A DNA stretch of 13,184 bases, taken from NCBI GenBank assembly GCA_021772355.1, contig JAJFMB010000174.1, forward strand, positions 1-13,184, written 5' to 3'. Each line of letters opens with the position of its first letter. The first letter of the stretch is position 1. The DNA comes from Chlamydiota bacterium (GTDB taxonomy: Bacteria > Chlamydiota > Chlamydiia > Chlamydiales > JAJFMB01). Below are positions 6,699 through 13,184 of the stretch, piece after piece. The position numbers were made by a program, and so were the translations under genes. The notes beneath the pieces are model-generated. The model was not told the origin of the DNA and did not search any database. It saw nothing but the letters and a program-made list of their open reading frames with translations.

Positions 6699-6725
6699 AA
6701 GCCCCTTTTTAGGGGCTTTTTTTTT
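6699..6725 (+). terminator. Rho-independent terminator of the beta-barrel gene
   Basis: AAGCCCCT (6699-6706) pairs with AGGGGCTT (6711-6718) around a TTTT loop, and T residues continue to 6725. On the minus strand the same hairpin is followed by mixed sequence rather than T residues, so it should stop the convergent efflux operon less well. Confidence 0.92.
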
Positions 6726-6750
6726 GCTCTCAAGGAAGTTACTATGGTTG

Positions 6751-9700
6751 TTACTCTTCTTCTTTTGGAGTCATCCATTCCTGGAATGACTCGAGGTATA
6801 GATAGACGACGGGAGTGAAGAAGTAGGTGATGAGCTGGGCGAAGAGAAGACCGCCTAGGATGACCAGGCCGAGGGGTGCTCGGGAGGAGGCGTCAGCGCC
6901 GATACCAAGAGCAATAGGGAGTGCTCCCATTGCAGCTGCGACGGTAGTCATAAGTATCGGGCGGAAACGCTGTTTGCATGATTCGTAGATAGCCTCTTTA
7001 GCTTTTGTGCCTTCGTCGACGAGTTCACTTGCGAACTCAACGAGCATAATCCCGTTCTTAAGCACGATTCCTATTAAGACGATAAGGCCGACATAGGAGT
7101 AGAGCGATAGTGTGCTTTGAAAGAGAAAGAGCGTAAAGAGACCGCCAAAGAGGGCTCCCGGAAGCGTTGAGAGAATGGTGAGAGGATGAATGTAGCTTTC
7201 ATAGAGGCTGCCGAGTAGAAGATAAATAACTAAAATACAGATAAGCAAAAGAGGTCCCATACTGGCCATGGTTTGTCGGAAAACTTCAGCTGTTCCTTGG
7301 AAATGGCGCATCATGGTGGGGGAAAGAATTTCTTCTGCGGATTGCTCTAGCTTTTTAACTGCAGTTCCGAGGGCTGCTCCCTCTTTTACATTAAAATAGA
7401 TTGTGGCGGAAGCAAACTGGTCAACGTGGTTCACTTGCATGGGTCCCACAGTTTCTTCCCAGTCGACGACGGTATTGAGAGGGACGAGCATTCCCTTGGT
7501 GTTGGGATTTTGAGATGTTAGGTAGAGCTTATTTAAGGCAGAGGGGGTCAACCGGTATTGATCTTCCATTTCGATGATAATATCATAGAGGTTTAAGGTT
7601 GTATTGTAGGTGGATACGCGGCCTCCGCCATAACCTAAACTAAGCGCTTCCTCAATGGTTTGGACGGTGATGCCGTAGGTACTGGCCTGGTCGCGCAAAA
7701 TGTTGATATTAAGCTGGGGAGTGTTGTTTTGAATATCGTTGCTTACATCCTCCATTTCAGGAAAGGCCTTCACTGCCGCTGTGAGTTTGTCAACTTGCGC
7801 ATAGAGCTCGTTGATATCTCCGATCGTAGAGATGGAGTACATATAGTTGGCGCGTTGCATTCCTGTGCCGATATTAAGGTTGATTTCCGGTACGGGCTGT
7901 AGGAGGGCGTTGATTCCCGGCACTTTTTTAACGTCTGCCATAATTTGTTTGTACACCTTTGACATAGAAGCGCGCTTGTTGTCCGGCTTTAGTGTGACGT
8001 AAATGATTCCTTGGTTAGCCGGAACGAAGGTAGTGATATTTGCTGCTGAGATGATGCTTTGCACTGCGGGATTATTTTTGATGGCATTTGTTACGGACGT
8101 TTGCAGTCTCTTCATCTCTTGATAGCTAACGCTTTGTGGTGCCATGGTGATGCCCTGAATGGCTCCGGTGTCACCTGCGGGAAGAAAGTCCTGAGGAATT
8201 TGCCCAAAGAGCCAAAAGGCGGCCAATAAGCAAGCGATAGAAACAACAAGGGGCACCCAACGATGGATAAGGACCCACTTAAGCATGGGGTCATAGCGGT
8301 TGAGTAATTTATCCATAAAGTTCTTGGCGAAGCGCTCTGTCCAAGGTGGCTCTTTTTTTGACTGTTTTAAGAAACGGGAGCAGAGCATAGGGGTCAGTGT
8401 CAATGAGATAAACCCGGAAAATAGCACGGCGATAACGATCACCATGGCAAATTCATGGAACATACGACCGATGATGCCTGGCATAAAAATGAGCGGAATA
8501 AATACCGAACTTAAAGCTAGGGTCATCGAAAGAACGGTTGTGCTGATCTGTTTGCTGCCGTCAAGGGCGGCTTGAAGAGGGGTTTTTCCCATGTCGAGGT
8601 GGCGCACGATGTTTTCCAGTACCACAATGGCATCATCGACTAGGAACCCAACTACGAGCGTTAGCCCTAACATGGAAAGAATATCGATGCTGTATCCATT
8701 GACGAGCATGACGGCAAAGGTCCCGAAAATGGCCATTGGCAGTGCAATACTTGGAATGATTGTGGAGGTCATTTTTCCTAAGAAGAGAAAGATCACAATC
8801 ACGACTAGAATAAACGCAAGCAGCAACGTAAATTTGACATCGGAAATGGAAGCTTTGATTCCTGCTGACGAGTCATAGATAACCCCGAGTTTGATGGCGG
8901 GGGGAATTTGCTTTTGCATTTCCGGAAGCATTTTAGTGATGGTTTCACAGATTTTTACAGTGTTAAAGCCGGCCTGTTTTGTAATTGCGATGACAACGCT
9001 TGGAACTTCCCCTTTATCTTCTGTCCAGAAGTTGATGTAGTAATCTTTGATCTGGGAGTCGTTAATTCCCTGTCCAATGTCTGAGATCCTAACGGGCGCG
9101 CCATCTCTTTCGCCGACGATGATGGGGTTGTAGCCGGGCCCTGTTGTGATTTGTCCTATTGGGTTTAGGGTGTAGGAAATGTGGTTGTCATAGACGTTAC
9201 CGGCCGGCAGTAGTTGGTTTGCGTTTTGCACAGCTTGCGAGACTGTGTCGATCCCAATTCCCATTGCTGCCATGGCATTGGGGTTGAGCTGAACGCGCGT
9301 CGCTCTTAAGCTTCCGTACACTTGAACTTGCGAAACACCTTCTACCATTGAGAAACGTTGCCCAATGACGGTATTGCCGTAGTCGTAAAGATCGCCCCCT
9401 GTAAAGGTGTCGGAGGACACAGCGACGTAAATAATCGGAGTATCGGAGGGGTTTGTTTTTTTGTAGGTGGGAGGGTTCGGCATTTCGGGAGGAAGGTTTC
9501 CTTGCGCCTGCGTCAAGGCTGCACTGACATCTGTTGAGGCGGCATTGATGTCTTTTTTTAAGTCGAATTGGCATACGATTTGAGAAAGGCCGGTGCTACT
9601 TGTTGATACGATGTTTGTAAGCCCTTGAATTGTCATGAGCTGCTGCTCGAGAATTGTGGTGATGTTATTCGCCATTGTTTGCGGGTCGGATCCCGGGTTT

Positions 9701-9849
9701 TGCGCTGTGATTGTAATGACGGGAAATGAGATGTCGGGTAGATCGCTGATAGGTAAAGCTCTATAGGCCATAAAGCCAAACAAAAAAATGCCGGCCATGA
9801 TAAGGCTGGTCATGATCGGGCGTCTGATGAACGGTTCGGAGAGATTCAT
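6751..9849 (-). CDS. RND-family (HAE1) multidrug efflux pump, inner-membrane subunit
   Basis: This 1032-residue protein is a full-length proton-driven RND transporter, closest in style to the MdtB/MdtC and AcrB group. It takes substrates from the periplasm or membrane and passes them to the outer-membrane channel. It has the two-fold layout: a first helix near residues 12-30, a large periplasmic loop at 31-337, helices at 338-545, a second periplasmic loop at about 555-860, and helices at 865-1015. The proton relay is intact: Asp405 and Asp406 in GFLVDDAIVVLENI, and Lys931 in GIVLKNGIMLVEFA. The start MNLSEPFIRRPIMTSL is typical of the family. Its ATG overlaps the adaptor gene's stop (ATGA at 9846-9849). 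A single RND gene implies a homotrimer rather than an MdtB/C-type mixed trimer. Substrates cannot be inferred. Confidence 0.96.
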   Translation of the reverse strand: MNLSEPFIRRPIMTSLIMAGIFLFGFMAYRALPISDLPDISFPVITITAQNPGSDPQTMANNITTILEQQLMTIQGLTNIVSTSSTGLSQIVCQFDLKKDINAASTDVSAALTQAQGNLPPEMPNPPTYKKTNPSDTPIIYVAVSSDTFTGGDLYDYGNTVIGQRFSMVEGVSQVQVYGSLRATRVQLNPNAMAAMGIGIDTVSQAVQNANQLLPAGNVYDNHISYTLNPIGQITTGPGYNPIIVGERDGAPVRISDIGQGINDSQIKDYYINFWTEDKGEVPSVVIAITKQAGFNTVKICETITKMLPEMQKQIPPAIKLGVIYDSSAGIKASISDVKFTLLLAFILVVIVIFLFLGKMTSTIIPSIALPMAIFGTFAVMLVNGYSIDILSMLGLTLVVGFLVDDAIVVLENIVRHLDMGKTPLQAALDGSKQISTTVLSMTLALSSVFIPLIFMPGIIGRMFHEFAMVIVIAVLFSGFISLTLTPMLCSRFLKQSKKEPPWTERFAKNFMDKLLNRYDPMLKWVLIHRWVPLVVSIACLLAAFWLFGQIPQDFLPAGDTGAIQGITMAPQSVSYQEMKRLQTSVTNAIKNNPAVQSIISAANITTFVPANQGIIYVTLKPDNKRASMSKVYKQIMADVKKVPGINALLQPVPEINLNIGTGMQRANYMYSISTIGDINELYAQVDKLTAAVKAFPEMEDVSNDIQNNTPQLNINILRDQASTYGITVQTIEEALSLGYGGGRVSTYNTTLNLYDIIIEMEDQYRLTPSALNKLYLTSQNPNTKGMLVPLNTVVDWEETVGPMQVNHVDQFASATIYFNVKEGAALGTAVKKLEQSAEEILSPTMMRHFQGTAEVFRQTMASMGPLLLICILVIYLLLGSLYESYIHPLTILSTLPGALFGGLFTLFLFQSTLSLYSYVGLIVLIGIVLKNGIMLVEFASELVDEGTKAKEAIYESCKQRFRPILMTTVAAAMGALPIALGIGADASSRAPLGLVILGGLLFAQLITYFFTPVVYLYLESFQEWMTPKEEE

Positions 9850-10943
9850 GTCGCTTTCTTGCTCTCTTCTTTGAGTTGATATTTTGAGCCGGGAGATAAG
9901 TCAAGCTGTCCGGAGATGACAACAGTTTCTCCTGACTTAATTCCTTCTGATACGACTTGCTTTTGATCAATTAGCTGACCTAGTTTCACGCGCCGTTGTT
10001 CCACTGTTTGGTCCTTTGTATTTGCAACATAGATAAAAGGGCCTTTTGTATCTCTTTGCACTGCAGTATCCGGCACCACGATAGCGTCGGGGATTTCATA
10101 GAGAATAATCCTCACATCGACAAATTGTCCCGGCCAAAGCAATAAATCCTCATTATCAAAAATGCCGCGCAACTGGATAGTTCCTGATTTGGAGTCGACG
10201 GTGTTATTAACAAAATCGAGCCATCCTCTATGGGTGTGCTCCTCGTCTCCTACGACACGCATGTGGACGGGAAGGCCCCCTTTATTATATTTCTGTAGCT
10301 GCGGAAAGAACCGCTCTGCCAAGGTGAAGTAAGAGTAAATCGGAGTGATCTGGTTAATAACGACGAGCGGTTGATCCTGGTCGATGCTTACGATGTTGCC
10401 CGGGTCGACCAAGTGCTTACCGCAACGGCCGTTAAATGGTGCAAAAATCGTGCAGTAGTTTAAGTTGATTTCGGCGCTTTTGATATTTCCTTCATATTCG
10501 ATGACTTGCCCTTGGGCCTGCTCTTTGTCTGATTCATACTGGATGAAGTTTAGGATTGAGACGTAATCGTCAGGCAGTAGCCCTTTGTATCGCTCGACCC
10601 GTTGTGTATTGAATTCAAGGGATGCTTTTGCCTGTTGGAATAATCCTTGAGCTTGCTCAAGTTGTGCTTCATATGGGTCGGAGTCGATGGTGTAGAGTAG
10701 ATCCCCCTTTTTGACAAAGCCGCCATCCTGAAAATAGTAGCCTGTGACCTGCCCGTTTACCTGTGGTCTGATGTTTACTGTGGCGTAAGCTGCCGTGTTG
10801 CCTATTGTCTGCAGGATATAGGGCATCATCTCTTGTGTCGCTTTATCCAATTGGACGATGGGTGCGGGAGGGGCCACTGTTTTCTGTTTCTTTTCGCACG
10901 AGGCGAGGCAGATGAGTAGTGACAATAAAATAAATCGATTCAT
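9846..10943 (-). CDS. RND efflux periplasmic adaptor (membrane fusion) lipoprotein
   Basis: This 365-residue protein is the adaptor that links the RND pump to the outer-membrane channel. Residues 1-16 are a lipoprotein signal with the lipobox LASC, so Cys16 should be acylated and the protein anchored, probably to the inner membrane. The lipoyl-like domain is split (about 56-92 and 164-198) around an alpha-hairpin (93-160) rich in Glu and Gln. A beta-barrel domain follows at 200-285, including the family stretch VDSKSGTIQLRGIFDN (249-264) and LLWPGQFVDV (268-277). A membrane-proximal domain begins at VVPDTAVQ (289-296). The gene starts two bases after the outer-membrane channel gene and overlaps the pump gene by four bases, so all three are translated from one message. 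No separate Shine-Dalgarno sequence is evident. Confidence 0.95.
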   Translation of the reverse strand: MNRFILLSLLICLASCEKKQKTVAPPAPIVQLDKATQEMMPYILQTIGNTAAYATVNIRPQVNGQVTGYYFQDGGFVKKGDLLYTIDSDPYEAQLEQAQGLFQQAKASLEFNTQRVERYKGLLPDDYVSILNFIQYESDKEQAQGQVIEYEGNIKSAEINLNYCTIFAPFNGRCGKHLVDPGNIVSIDQDQPLVVINQITPIYSYFTLAERFFPQLQKYNKGGLPVHMRVVGDEEHTHRGWLDFVNNTVDSKSGTIQLRGIFDNEDLLLWPGQFVDVRIILYEIPDAIVVPDTAVQRDTKGPFIYVANTKDQTVEQRRVKLGQLIDQKQVVSEGIKSGETVVISGQLDLSPGSKYQLKEESKKAT

Positions 10944-10945
10944 AG

Positions 10946-12394
10946 TTAACTACACGGTTTTGATAAGGTTCCTGTACTGTAAGCAAGGTCTGTTAAGGAT
11001 GTATACCAGTCTTTTTTTGACACTGCAAGAGAGTATCTGGCGTCTGCAAGTTGTGTCAGAGTGTTGACGACAGTGGTATAATCGATAGTTCCTGCTTGAT
11101 ATTTTTTTAATGAGGCTTGAAAAGAAGCTGTTGCCACTTCGACATAGTAGCGGTTCACTTTCACTTTTTCCGTAGCAATTACGAAATTTTGGTAGTATGT
11201 CGTCACTTCTTGAATGATTTGAATCTCTAACTGCCGCATTTGCGCTTGTGATTTGGAAAGCTCAGCTTTTGCTTGGCGCACTTGGTTTAAGTAGTCGAAT
11301 CCTTTAAAAAGGGGCAGTGAAAGTTCAAAGAGGAGCGAGTAGTTGTACTTATCACTCTGCCCATTTTGAAAAAACGAATCACCGTAAGTGCCGTTCATTT
11401 GCAGCTGCACCCATTGTTGTCTTCGGGCAGCTTCCACATTGGCAAGATTGGAAAGCACTTGTGCATAGCTAGCAAAGAGATCAGGGCGGTAGATGTATGC
11501 TTCCGAAACAAAACAATCCAAGGGGGGTAGTTTTTTTTCTAGATCGATTTTTTCAAGAGGGTCGGCGACCTGAACAGGAGTATTCGCTGGCAGTCCTAAA
11601 TCTGCAATCAAGGCCGTTTTGAAGTCGAACATGTCTTGTTCGCTTGTCAGTAATTCCAGTTCCATTTTGGCGACTTGAGTTTCCGCTTGCAACTCGTCTG
11701 TGTAATCGGAAATGCCAAATTCATGTTTGACGATCGTCATATCGAGGGTTGTTGCAGCGTCAGCTAGGTTTGCTTCGCTCGCTACAACCTGCTCTCTAGA
11801 GGCAATGTAGGTATAGTAGTCTGTGATGGTCGTTTGCAAAACGTTTTGGATTTCTTGGTTGTGCGACCAGTTGGCACTCCACACCATTTGTCTATATGAC
11901 TCGCTTTGGGCAGCTGTTGTTCCTGAATCAAAGAGTAGCCAGCTGATTGAGACATAAGGACCCCACTCCATAAATTTGTCGATAAAAATTGCACCGCCAC
12001 CGAAGAAACTCCCTTCTCGGATTGCCTCATAATATCCCTCTAGTGTGATTTCGGGAAAATAGGGAGCTAAGCTCTGACCGTATTGCGCAGCGGCGGTTCT
12101 TGTGTCGGCCCACGTTTCGCGCAGCTCGTTGCTGTTTTTGATCGCCAAATCTACTAGCTGAGTTAAGTGGAGAGGTTCTTGCGGAAAGCACTCTTTTTCA
12201 ATATAGGCATCGCATGACCACAACAAGTAGTAGGGGGGAATGGGGTTGTTGTTATCCGGGCAGGGATTCCACGCATCCGTAGGACAATCAGGCGTAATGT
12301 AGAACGGATCGTAGGCCGCGCGAAAACAGCCTGTCAAGCTGACCAGAAAGAAAATGCTCAGTAAAAGGAAACGGAACGCGCTACATTTTGTCAT
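10946..12394 (-). CDS. TolC/OprM-like outer-membrane efflux lipoprotein
   Basis: This 482-residue protein is the outer-membrane channel of the tripartite pump. The chosen start gives the lipoprotein signal MTKCSAFRFLLLSIFFLVSL with the lipobox LTGC, so Cys23 is the lipid anchor. An upstream in-frame ATG (12463) would bury this signal behind 23 residues and overlap the divergent antiporter start, so I reject it. Two OEP repeats are seen: LFDSGT (154-159) and LPLFKGF (360-366) mark the equivalent strands, and KHEFGISDYTDELQAET (223-239) and KKYQAGTIDYTTVVNTLTQL (430-449) mark the equivalent helices. Long heptad-like helices lie at 160-265 and 370-470. An unusual insert at residues 24-72 is rich in Pro and carries four cysteines (37, 45, 61, 69). 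It is the first gene of the operon. No Shine-Dalgarno sequence precedes the ATG. Confidence 0.92.
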   Translation of the reverse strand: MTKCSAFRFLLLSIFFLVSLTGCFRAAYDPFYITPDCPTDAWNPCPDNNNPIPPYYLLWSCDAYIEKECFPQEPLHLTQLVDLAIKNSNELRETWADTRTAAAQYGQSLAPYFPEITLEGYYEAIREGSFFGGGAIFIDKFMEWGPYVSISWLLFDSGTTAAQSESYRQMVWSANWSHNQEIQNVLQTTITDYYTYIASREQVVASEANLADAATTLDMTIVKHEFGISDYTDELQAETQVAKMELELLTSEQDMFDFKTALIADLGLPANTPVQVADPLEKIDLEKKLPPLDCFVSEAYIYRPDLFASYAQVLSNLANVEAARRQQWVQLQMNGTYGDSFFQNGQSDKYNYSLLFELSLPLFKGFDYLNQVRQAKAELSKSQAQMRQLEIQIIQEVTTYYQNFVIATEKVKVNRYYVEVATASFQASLKKYQAGTIDYTTVVNTLTQLADARYSLAVSKKDWYTSLTDLAYSTGTLSKPCS

Positions 12395-12461
12395 GTTAGC
12401 ATATATGCTTAATAAAAATTTAATTTGCAAGATGATGTGGAAGCGTGTATGAAATTTAATC
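12395..12461. promoter_or_regulatory. Divergent control region between efflux operon and antiporter
   Basis: These 67 AT-rich bases must hold the start signals of both the minus-strand efflux operon and the plus-strand antiporter, unless their promoters lie inside the coding regions. On the minus strand TTGCAA is followed, 19 bases on, by TATATG, a weak promoter whose start would fall almost at the ATG at 12394. I find no convincing plus-strand promoter. Confidence 0.4.
12398..12409. promoter_or_regulatory. Perfect 12-base palindrome, candidate operator
   Basis: AGCATATATGCT is a perfect palindrome that ends four bases upstream of the efflux-operon ATG. It overlaps the only plausible -10 region for that operon. 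A local dimeric regulator such as a TetR- or MarR-type protein could bind here, but no regulator gene is in the window. Confidence 0.4.
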
Positions 12462-13184
12462 ATGGAATTGACCGCATTTATTATTATTGCTCTGACAATT
12501 TTTTGTTTCGGGCTTGTCTCGCATCGCTTGCAGCACTATGCGATTACACCTGCTATGATTTTTGTGCTTGTGGGAGTGGTTACAGGCCCGCTCGTTTTGA
12601 ATTTGACACACATTCAGCAAAGCGCTCTTTTGACACAGCTCATTGCCGGAATGACGCTTGTTCTTGTTCTCTTTATTGACGCGATGCAGATCGATCGTAA
12701 GGGAGTTAAGAAAAACCGATTGCCCCGCAGGCTGCTGTTGATCGGGTTTCCGTTGATTGTGGCTTTTGGTACAGTAATTGCTAAAGGCATCTTTCCGCAG
12801 TTTCCTTGGTGGCAAGCGGCTGTACTTGCCATCGTTCTAGCACCAACAGACGCTGCTTTAGGGCAAGCTGTTGCAACGAGTCGTTTGGTTCCTCATCGGA
12901 TTCGTGAAGCACTCAATGTAGAAAGTGGTCTTAATGATGGTCTCACTTTAGGCGCCTTACTGGTGGTGCTTTCTGTCTGGGGAAATATGCACAAAACGCA
13001 CGGCTACGATTTTTGGTTGGGATTTATCAGCCTGCAAATTCTTATTGCTATCATTGTAGGGGTTTTCATTGGTTACTTTGGAGGAAAGCTCATCGAAATC
13101 TGTTCGCAAAAAGGGTGGATGCTGCCCCCTTTTCAGCGCATTTCCGCAATTGTGTTGGCGCTTCTTTCCTATACTGTGGCAGAA
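12462..13184 (+). CDS. CPA1/NhaP-type sodium/proton antiporter, N-terminal part
   Basis: This open frame runs off the right edge with 241 codons and no stop, so it is the N-terminal part of a longer gene. The product is a polytopic inner-membrane protein beginning MELTAFIIIALTIFCFGLVS. It has the cation/proton antiporter signatures APTDAALGQAV (127-137), with the Thr-Asp of the unwound helix (Thr129, Asp130), and ESGLNDG (154-160), with the Asn-Asp pair (Asn158, Asp159) of the ion site. The Asn-Asp form is typical of electroneutral CPA1/NhaP-like exchangers, as opposed to the Asp-Asp of CPA2. It should exchange Na+ or K+ for H+ and help control pH and salt. The ATG at 12462 is the first in-frame start after a TGA at 12450. 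It lacks an evident Shine-Dalgarno sequence. It is divergent from the efflux operon. Confidence 0.88.
   Translation, partial: MELTAFIIIALTIFCFGLVSHRLQHYAITPAMIFVLVGVVTGPLVLNLTHIQQSALLTQLIAGMTLVLVLFIDAMQIDRKGVKKNRLPRRLLLIGFPLIVAFGTVIAKGIFPQFPWWQAAVLAIVLAPTDAALGQAVATSRLVPHRIREALNVESGLNDGLTLGALLVVLSVWGNMHKTHGYDFWLGFISLQILIAIIVGVFIGYFGGKLIEICSQKGWMLPPFQRISAIVLALLSYTVAE

Noticed and set aside
8300..8878. Two plus-strand open frames of 91 and 95 codons
   Set aside because: Both are antisense to the helix-coding part of the RND pump gene; long antisense frames are common opposite hydrophobic coding sequence.
12395..12463. Upstream ATG start for the outer-membrane channel gene
   Set aside because: It would add 23 residues ahead of a perfect lipoprotein signal and overlap the divergent antiporter start.
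12456..12815. Minus-strand open frame of 119 codons
   Set aside because: It is the antisense shadow of the antiporter gene, which carries clear family motifs.

Overview
The window looks like chromosome of a Gram-negative bacterium. It has lipoprotein signals, a beta-barrel outer-membrane protein and a complete RND efflux system. The cysteine-rich surface proteins, the style of the small beta-barrel protein and the AT-rich intergenic DNA suggest an environmental member of the Chlamydiota (Parachlamydia/Waddlia/Simkania-like). That assignment is inference: no rRNA or other marker gene is present. I see no tRNA, rRNA, CRISPR array, insertion sequence or prophage.

Layout. (1) 38-961, minus: an exported polysaccharide pyruvyl transferase-like protein. 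(2) 962-1236: a 275-base gap. (3) 1237-3983, minus: a compact operon, transcribed as sodium:solute symporter, then a protein with two Nudix domains, then a histidine phosphatase. The last two genes share an ATGA stop/start junction. (4) 4052-5026, minus: an unrecognised charged 324-residue protein with a strong promoter of its own. (5) 5027-5178: a divergent regulatory region with a well-matched promoter on each strand and a 17-base palindrome inside the minus-strand promoter. (6) 5179-5970, plus: an exported thioredoxin with an extra N-terminal helical domain, followed by a textbook terminator. (7) 6073-6672, plus: a cysteine-rich outer-membrane beta-barrel, also with a terminator. (8) 6751-12394, minus: a tripartite efflux operon, transcribed as TolC-like outer-membrane lipoprotein, periplasmic adaptor lipoprotein, then RND pump. 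(9) 12462 to the right edge, plus: the first 241 codons of a CPA1/NhaP-type sodium/proton antiporter, cut by the window.

How the genes work together. The efflux operon encodes a full envelope-spanning pump with intact proton-relay residues. The antiporter reads divergently from it across a 67-base spacer that holds a perfect 12-base palindrome. The Nudix/phosphatase pair suggests stepwise dephosphorylation of a nucleotide or other diphosphate compound, possibly linked to the symporter's substrate. The exported thioredoxin beside a beta-barrel with eight cysteines suggests envelope disulfide handling.

I see no clear new defence or mobile system. The points most worth following up are the coupled tandem-Nudix/phosphatase operon, the exported thioredoxin fusion with its cysteine-rich neighbour, the palindrome-embedded promoter of the unknown gene, and the exported pyruvyl transferase-like protein.
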